From positions 1 through 6,924 of the forward strand of contig CAJJDJ010000004.1 in NCBI GenBank assembly GCA_905182825.1: a stretch of 6,924 nt of DNA, read 5' to 3'. This document shows, piece after piece, positions 1 through 3,494 of the stretch (its first letter is position 1; each line of letters begins with the position of its first letter). The notes beneath the pieces are model-generated. The model ran no database searches and was not told the DNA's origin. It saw only the letters and a program-made list of their open reading frames with translations. Source of the DNA: Thiotrichaceae bacterium UBA7359 (GTDB lineage Bacteria > Pseudomonadota > Gammaproteobacteria > Eutrophobiales > Eutrophobiaceae). The position numbers and the translations under genes were made by a program.

Positions 1-104
1 ATAAAGAAATGCGTGTGTAGCATATAACTAAAAAAATGACGAAATTAGTAAAATTGGCGGAACAGGTTTGGGCATAAGTTGTATTGGAATTAGCTCCATT
101 TAGT
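1..104. other. AT-rich non-coding left edge
   Basis: I read both strands here and find no reading frame, RNA gene or repeat that I can support. The longest frames are about 13 codons on plus (from the ATG at 36) and 23 codons on minus, neither with recognisable protein character. The stretch may be the further decayed continuation of the gene remnant at 105-276. Confidence 0.5.
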
Positions 105-276
105 TTAGATTGTATTTTCAAATATTAAATTAGTATTTTTATATTTTCTTCTGTTTGCCAAGCAGGTAACTTTTTGATGTCGATTGTCGCGTGAATTTTC
201 CACATTATTTGATTGTGTCTTCCATGTAGACATGGTCAGGTCCATCTAATTCTATTTTGAGGTCACACTTTGACAT
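105..276 (-). pseudogene. possible remnant of an arrestin-like beta-sandwich protein gene
   Basis: Starting 14 nt after the Sel1 gene on the same strand, an ATG at 276 opens 23 codons that read like real protein and end in ELDGPDHVYMEDTIK before a TAA at 207-205. In a neighbouring frame the text continues as KIHATID (about 196-176). In a third frame it continues as QKVTC (about 176-162), and that frame stays open until the TAA at 107-105. Read across frames, the pattern LxIxLDxPDxxYxxxDTIKxxIxAxID...VTC resembles the alternating strands at the start of arrestin-like or Spo0M-like proteins. That resemblance is from memory and is weak evidence. What the sequence shows is three short frames with protein-like composition in collinear order, broken by stops. 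If correct, this is a dead gene that was once the downstream neighbour of the Sel1 gene. The alternative is chance open frames in AT-rich DNA. Confidence 0.25.
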
Positions 277-290
277 AGCGTTTTATATTA

Positions 291-698
291 CTAATTATGC
301 TTCCTCATCCACAAGCCTAGATTGTACTGCGCACTTGCATGACCTTGCTCTGCAGCTTTGGTCCACCACTTAATGGCTTTTTTATAATCGTGAGGAATGC
401 CGTCTCCATTCTTATACATCAAACCTAGATTGTACTGCGCACCTACATGGTTCTGCACTGCTGATTTGGTGAACCACTTAATAGCTGCTGCATAATCTTG
501 AGGAGTGCCTTCTCCACTTTTATACATCAGGCCTAGGTTGTACTGCGCCTTTGCAAGACCTTGCTCTGCTAGTTTTTCACATAAATTAAAGGCAGTATTA
601 TAATCACCACGTTGATACGCAGTTGCTGCATTCGAGAGTTCATCTGCAAAACTATTGAAAGACATTAGGAGTGTGCATAGTAAAATTATATGTTTCAT
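291..698 (-). CDS. small secreted Sel1-repeat protein
   Basis: This 135-residue protein has an N-terminal signal peptide (MKHIILLCTLLMSFNSFA, likely cleaved before DE), so it should be exported to the periplasm. After a half repeat at about residues 23-48 come two complete 36-residue Sel1 units (49-84 and 85-120), each with the AQYNLGLMY...G.G...DY..AIKW pattern. A third unit stops after AQYNLGL, replaced by WMRKHN and a stop. Sel1 repeats are TPR-like helical hairpins that bind other proteins; the partner cannot be told from sequence. I chose the ATG at 698 because it starts directly at the Lys and hydrophobic core of the signal. Three in-frame ATGs at 713, 710 and 707 would add only MMMIN, and no start has a clear Shine-Dalgarno. 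The abrupt end inside unit 3 suggests C-terminal truncation or repeat loss. It is transcribed away from the rimP operon. Confidence 0.8.
   Translation of the reverse strand: MKHIILLCTLLMSFNSFADELSNAATAYQRGDYNTAFNLCEKLAEQGLAKAQYNLGLMYKSGEGTPQDYAAAIKWFTKSAVQNHVGAQYNLGLMYKNGDGIPHDYKKAIKWWTKAAEQGHASAQYNLGLWMRKHN
316..548. repeat. 108-bp tandem periodicity encoding Sel1 units
   Basis: The word CCTAGATTGTACTGCGC occurs at 316 and 424, and with one base changed (CCTAGGTTGTACTGCGC) at 532. The spacing is exactly 108 bp, equal to 36 codons. Each unit encodes one Sel1 repeat of the minus-strand gene. The near identity at the unit joints suggests fairly recent unit duplication, and such repeats can gain or lose units by recombination. 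Confidence 0.85.
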
Positions 699-748
699 AT
701 TTATCATCATCATTTATATTTCGGACTACTTTTAATGTTTCTTCATTG

Positions 749-778
749 ACTTTAATCCATCATTACTTGCTTGGTCAA
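749..778 (-). promoter_or_regulatory. candidate promoter of the Sel1-repeat gene
   Basis: On the minus strand, TTGACC (778-773, five of six matches to the -35 consensus) is followed after 18 nt by TAAAGT (754-749, four of six matches to the -10 consensus). Transcription would start near 742, leaving about 40 nt of leader before the ATG at 698. The position is right but the -10 is imperfect. Confidence 0.35.
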
Positions 779-786
779 TATTCTGA

Positions 787-1016
787 GGGAGTGGACTTAA
801 GACAGAAAGCATTCAGTCTGTAAAAAAGTGTGCAATTTTGCTGATAGTGATTTCTTTAATTTCAGGATTTGTATTATCAAAAAATTTCTATCAGTTTCTT
901 TCTATTACACTCATTTTTTTATCTCCTGTGAACAACTTTTTCGGTATCTAATGGATACGACAGGAAGACTAATGATGCAGAGTATTAAAAATCTAGTCAC
1001 AATGATCTGTGACTAG
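787..1016 (+). pseudogene. possible frameshifted remnant of a DUF2892-like inner-membrane protein
   Basis: From 787 to the TAA at 949-951 one frame is open for 54 codons but has no ATG. It reads as a membrane protein: SIQSVKK, then a hydrophobic stretch (ILLIVISLISGFVLS), then a second one (FYQFLSITLIFLSPVNNFFG). The spacing of basic start, glycine and serine between two hydrophobic helices, and terminal F.G recalls DUF2892 (the C-terminal membrane pair of YgaP-type proteins), which usually continues into a short CP...L.KLG tail. In the neighbouring frame the sequence goes on as GRLMMQSIKNL and stops at 1014-1016, which would fit that tail after a frameshift. The stop falls inside the hairpin at 990-1019. 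A 62-codon frame with a GTG start at 828 covers the same DNA but looks less protein-like in its first half. The family call rests on memory and needs a search. Confidence 0.3.
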
Positions 1017-1019
1017 ATT
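990..1019. terminator. perfect 12-bp hairpin, possible bidirectional terminator
   Basis: AATCTAGTCACA (990-1001) and its exact reverse complement TGTGACTAGATT (1008-1019) flank a 6-nt loop, ATGATC. Read on the minus strand the stem runs into five T's (ATTTTTAAT), a reasonable intrinsic terminator. On the plus strand the tail is TTGTGTTC, which is weaker. It lies exactly at the end of the plus-strand remnant at 787-1016, so it may be that gene's old terminator. No gene that would need a minus-strand terminator is visible to its right. An alternative is an operator-like palindrome. Confidence 0.55.
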
Positions 1020-1142
1020 GTGTTCAACTTGCCATTCGGGTTATGAATTCGTTCGATAAGTATTTTAACAAAGGAACACTAGACATTTTGATCACACTGA
1101 GAGCACACTAACTTGCATTATTTTACACAAGATAAACCAGCA
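1020..1142. other. non-coding spacer upstream of the tRNA-type promoter
   Basis: I see no gene here on either strand. The only notable items are two adjacent 11-bp near copies, GATCACACTGA (1090-1100) and GAGCACACTAA (1101-1111), matching at nine positions, with a looser relative (GAACACTAG) at 1074-1082. They lie about 60 bp upstream of the -35 at 1169 and could be an activator site or coincidence. Confidence 0.4.
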
Positions 1143-1205
1143 ATAAACAAAATAACTCAAATAAGCCTTTGTATTCGTTAAGTCTGTTGGTGTACAATCG
1201 CGCCG
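1143..1205 (+). promoter_or_regulatory. candidate stable-RNA-type promoter for the metY remnant and rimP operon
   Basis: An A-rich block (about 1143-1165, resembling an UP element) precedes TTGTAT (1169-1174), an 18-nt spacer and TACAAT (1193-1198, five of six matches to TATAAT). Directly after the -10 comes CGCGCCGC, a GC-rich discriminator of the kind found at tRNA and rRNA promoters under stringent (ppGpp) control. This is the expected place for the metY promoter. The -10 now abuts the tRNA-like sequence, so transcription would start inside it, which suggests that sequence has been lost between promoter and tRNA. Confidence 0.5.
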
Positions 1206-1268
1206 CAAAAGAGTTATGATAGTTTCATAACCTGATAGTTGCAGATTCAAATCCTGCTCCCGCTACCA
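1199..1268 (+). pseudogene. degraded initiator tRNA-fMet gene (metY position)
   Basis: The 3' part aligns well with gammaproteobacterial tRNA-fMet. TCATAACC carries a CAT anticodon, GTTGCAGATTCAAATCCTGC forms a T-arm region with the TTCAAAT loop, and CTCCCGCTACCA ends in the encoded CCA at 1266-1268. Compared by eye with E. coli metY as I remember it, about 34 of the last 46 bases agree. The 5' part is broken. From CGCG at 1199 the molecule is only 70 nt instead of 77, and about 7 nt are missing between the D-arm and the anticodon. The three G's of the initiator anticodon stem are gone (ATAGT opposite CCTGA). Two acceptor pairs are C-C mismatches, and the T-stem closing pair is A-C. The CAT instead lies in a 7-bp hairpin, GTTATGA/TCATAAC (1213-1219 with 1225-1231). 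In E. coli metY heads the rimP-nusA-infB operon, so the location agrees. I infer a non-functional relic with a working copy elsewhere in the genome. Confidence 0.65.
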
Positions 1269-1290
1269 AACGCATTAGTAAAGAAAATTT

Positions 1291-1313
1291 AGGCCCCTAT
1301 CGAGGGGCTTTTT
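1291..1313 (+). terminator. intrinsic terminator after the metY remnant
   Basis: AGGCCCCT (1291-1298) pairs with AGGGGCTT (1303-1310, one G-T wobble) around a 4-nt loop, and the stem runs into TTTTT (1309-1313). It sits 22 nt after the CCA of the tRNA remnant, where a tRNA terminator belongs. Transcripts that continue into rimP must read through it or start downstream of it. Confidence 0.8.
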
Positions 1314-1395
1314 GTTATGTAGAGAGTGATAGTTGAGGCCGTAAGCATTTTAATAGACGTCAACGATGAGACAATTATTTGATATTAAAGACGTC

Positions 1396-1427
1396 TTGTG
1401 GCAGAGCAGATGTAAACTGGTTATAAT
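1396..1427 (+). promoter_or_regulatory. candidate second promoter just upstream of rimP
   Basis: A perfect TATAAT lies at 1422-1427, with only a weak TTGTGG (1396-1401) at a long 20-nt spacing. If used, it would start RNA near 1434 and give a leader of about 57 nt, which contains the terminator at 1453-1476. GCAGAT (1406-1411) and ATCTGC (1430-1435) are inverted around the -10 box. The poor -35 means that an activator would be needed or that this is a chance match. Confidence 0.3.
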
Positions 1428-1452
1428 TAATCTGCATTTTTAGAATTTTATT

Positions 1453-1476
1453 AAGTGGGCTTTGAGCCCACTTTTT
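1453..1476 (+). terminator. strong leader terminator (attenuator candidate) directly before rimP
   Basis: AAGTGGGCT (1453-1461) pairs perfectly with AGCCCACTT (1465-1473) across a TTG loop, and the stem overlaps a TTTTT run (1472-1476). The hairpin ends only 17 nt before the rimP ATG, so it lies in the leader and not at the end of a gene. Enterobacteria also have a described terminator-like rimP leader at this spot. Since the operon makes NusA, which acts at intrinsic terminators, feedback attenuation is a natural inference. I see no clear alternative antiterminator stem by eye. Confidence 0.75.
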
Positions 1477-1490
1477 GTTTGCGAATAAAT

Positions 1491-1946
1491 ATGTATAGAC
1501 AAAACCAAGCCTTATTAGATTTGTTTGAGCCGGAAATAGCTACTATGGGTTGCGAATTACTAGGTGTTGAGCTTACACAAAATGGCAATGGTACGTTATT
1601 ACGCGTATATATTGAGAAAAAAGGTGGCATAGATGTTGATGATTGTGTAGCAGTAAGTCATCAGCTAACTGGGGTTTTAGACGTGGAAGACCCAATTTCT
1701 GGACACTATAACCTAGAAGTCTCATCACCAGGTCTTGACCGACCATTGTTCACGCTAGAACAGTATGAACAATTTATTGGTGAAATAATTAAGATTAAGC
1801 TCTATGAAAAATATAATGGCAGAAAAAATTTTATTGGAGTGTTAAATAAAGTTCATGACGAAGAAATTGTGATTGGTTGTGAAAATGAAAAATACAAGGT
1901 GCCATTCAGATTGATTGAACGCGCTAGACTGGTTCCCCAGTTTTGA
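1491..1946 (+). CDS. rimP: ribosome maturation factor RimP
   Basis: This 151-residue cytoplasmic protein matches RimP (about 150 residues in E. coli), which binds the free 30S subunit and helps its late assembly around S12. The N-terminal alpha/beta domain contains GCELLGVEL (20-28), LRVYIE (37-42) and GIDVDDC (46-52). The family signature LDVEDPI (63-69) and LEVSSPGLDRPL (75-86) are both intact, and the C-terminal SH3-like domain ends in LVPQF, close to the E. coli LVPHF. I chose the ATG at 1491. A frame open from GTG 1455 would add 12 residues, but those codons are the terminator hairpin. No good Shine-Dalgarno precedes the ATG (GCGAATAAAT), so translation may be weak or depend on the leader structure. 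It is the first gene of the operon, 27 nt before nusA. Confidence 0.95.
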   Translation: MYRQNQALLDLFEPEIATMGCELLGVELTQNGNGTLLRVYIEKKGGIDVDDCVAVSHQLTGVLDVEDPISGHYNLEVSSPGLDRPLFTLEQYEQFIGEIIKIKLYEKYNGRKNFIGVLNKVHDEEIVIGCENEKYKVPFRLIERARLVPQF

Positions 1947-1973
1947 CTTTATAAACGGTAGATTAAATGAATA

Positions 1974-3494
1974 ATGAATAAAGAAATTTTAATGGTTGTT
2001 GACGTTGTATGTAACGAAAAAGGTGTCGCCAAAGACATCATTTTTGAAGCAATTGAACTTGCTCTCGCGAGTGCAACCAAAAAACGTAATCGAGAAGATA
2101 TTGAATCACGGGTAAGTATAGATCGTGAGACTGGGGATTATGAGACTTTTCGTTGTTGGGAGGTAGTTGATGATGAACCTGAATCATTAGAGGCGCCAAC
2201 AAGACAAGTCGCTTTGAAACATGCAACAGAGAAATATCCTGATATTGAAATAGGTGGATTTATAGAAGAGCCAATGCCTTCTGTAGAATTCGGGCGTATT
2301 GCAGCTCAAGCAGCTAAACAGGTGATTGTACAAAAAGTTCGTGAAGCTGAACGTGCACAAGTTATCGATGCATATCAAAACCGTGTGGGAGAGATGGTTA
2401 GCGGTATTGTTAAACGCTCCGAACGAAGTGGTGTGTTTATGGATTTGGGGAATAATGCAGAGGCATTTATTTCTAGAGAAGAATTAATTCCGCGAGAAGC
2501 AGTACGTCCTGGTGATCGCATCCGAGCCTATTTAAAAGAAGTTAAGCCAGATATCACACGTGGGCCACAACTGTTCCTGAGTCGCACAGCACCGGAGCTC
2601 TTAATTGAATTGTTTAAAATTGAAGTGCCTGAAATCAATGAAGGTATGATAGATATAATCAATGGTGCACGAGACCCTGGTGCTAGAGCTAAGATTGCCG
2701 TAAAAGCAAATGATCCTAGAATCGATCCTATCGGTGCATGCGTTGGTATGCGAGGCTCGCGGGTGCAAGCAGTATCTAATGAACTCGGTGGTGAAAGAGT
2801 TGATATAATTCTTTGGGATGATAATCCTGCCCAATTTGTTATAAATGCCATGGCACCAGCAGAAGTTGCCTCGATAATGGTAGATGAAGATGCTCACACT
2901 ATGGATGTTGCTGTCGATGAAGAAAATCTATCTCAAGCAATAGGTAGGGGTGGACAAAACGTTAAGCTCGCAAGTGAATTGACTGATTGGGAACTCAACG
3001 TCATGTCTGTTGAGCAGGCGGATGAAAAAAGTGAAGCGGAAGCTCAAAATTTATCTGCCATGTTTATGGAGCATCTAGGAGTGGATGAAGAAGTTGCTAT
3101 TATTCTGGTGCAAGAAGGATTTTCGAGTATTGAAGAAGTTGCATATGTACCAGAAAAAGAAATGTTAGCTATCGAGGAGTTTGATAATGATCTAGTGAAT
3201 GAACTACGTGAGCGTGCTAAGGATATTATGTTGACACGTGCGATTGCTAGTGAAGAAATGTTGAGCGATGAAAAGCCTGCAATAGATTTGTTGACAATGG
3301 ATGGCATGGAAGAGGCCTTAGCTTATGAGCTTGCTAGTAAAGGTGTGATATCCATGGAAGATTTGGCAGAACAATCCGTTGACGAATTAATGGAGCTAAC
3401 TGGTGTAGACAAAGATCTTGCCGGTAAATTAATCATGACAGCACGTGTACCATGGTTTGAATCAGAAGAATCTAATAGTGAGAGTGCTAATTAA
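1974..3494 (+). CDS. nusA: transcription termination/antitermination factor NusA
   Basis: NusA binds RNA polymerase and nascent RNA. It lengthens pauses, aids intrinsic termination, and joins NusB, NusE and NusG in antitermination on rRNA. At 506 residues it is slightly longer than the E. coli protein (495). Domains in order: the polymerase-binding N-terminal domain (1 to about 125, starting MNKEIL as in E. coli); S1 domain (about 136-204, GEMVSGIVKRSERSGVFMDLG); KH1 (about 205-275, GMRG loop at 258-261); KH2 (about 280-345, GRGG loop at 324-327); then two acidic repeats (about 360-420 and 437-495) ending in VPWFE. The second acidic repeat, which in E. coli contacts the alpha-subunit C-terminal domain and relieves RNA-binding autoinhibition, supports Gammaproteobacteria. 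The start at 1974 is fixed by conservation. A 4-codon frame, ATG-AAT-AAT-GAA-TAA, begins 7 nt earlier and overlaps it. The stop overlaps the infB start by one base (TAATG). Confidence 0.97.
   Translation: MNKEILMVVDVVCNEKGVAKDIIFEAIELALASATKKRNREDIESRVSIDRETGDYETFRCWEVVDDEPESLEAPTRQVALKHATEKYPDIEIGGFIEEPMPSVEFGRIAAQAAKQVIVQKVREAERAQVIDAYQNRVGEMVSGIVKRSERSGVFMDLGNNAEAFISREELIPREAVRPGDRIRAYLKEVKPDITRGPQLFLSRTAPELLIELFKIEVPEINEGMIDIINGARDPGARAKIAVKANDPRIDPIGACVGMRGSRVQAVSNELGGERVDIILWDDNPAQFVINAMAPAEVASIMVDEDAHTMDVAVDEENLSQAIGRGGQNVKLASELTDWELNVMSVEQADEKSEAEAQNLSAMFMEHLGVDEEVAIILVQEGFSSIEEVAYVPEKEMLAIEEFDNDLVNELRERAKDIMLTRAIASEEMLSDEKPAIDLLTMDGMEEALAYELASKGVISMEDLAEQSVDELMELTGVDKDLAGKLIMTARVPWFESEESNSESAN

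Noticed and set aside
205..276. End of an insertion sequence next to the Sel1 gene
   Set aside because: The GGTCAGGTCC and GAGGTCACAC words looked IS-like at first, but I find no matching inverted end, target duplication or transposase text. The minus-strand translation reads better as a gene remnant.
828..1016. 62-codon plus-strand reading frame from a GTG as an intact gene
   Set aside because: It has no ribosome site and its first half looks poorly protein-like. The neighbouring frame looks more like real protein, so I treat the region as a remnant.
1006..1059. Short frame containing CSTCH, a CxxCH heme-type motif
   Set aside because: It is only about 17 codons between stops, without a signal peptide or a start site, so it is a chance occurrence.
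1356..1395. Two GACGTC palindromes 34 bp apart between the two leader terminators
   Set aside because: They could pair as a 6-bp stem around a 28-nt loop, but the words are short and self-complementary. There is no further support for a structure or binding site.
1455..1490. Upstream GTG start adding 12 residues to RimP
   Set aside because: These codons coincide with the perfect terminator hairpin and its T-run, and the extension has no counterpart in E. coli RimP.
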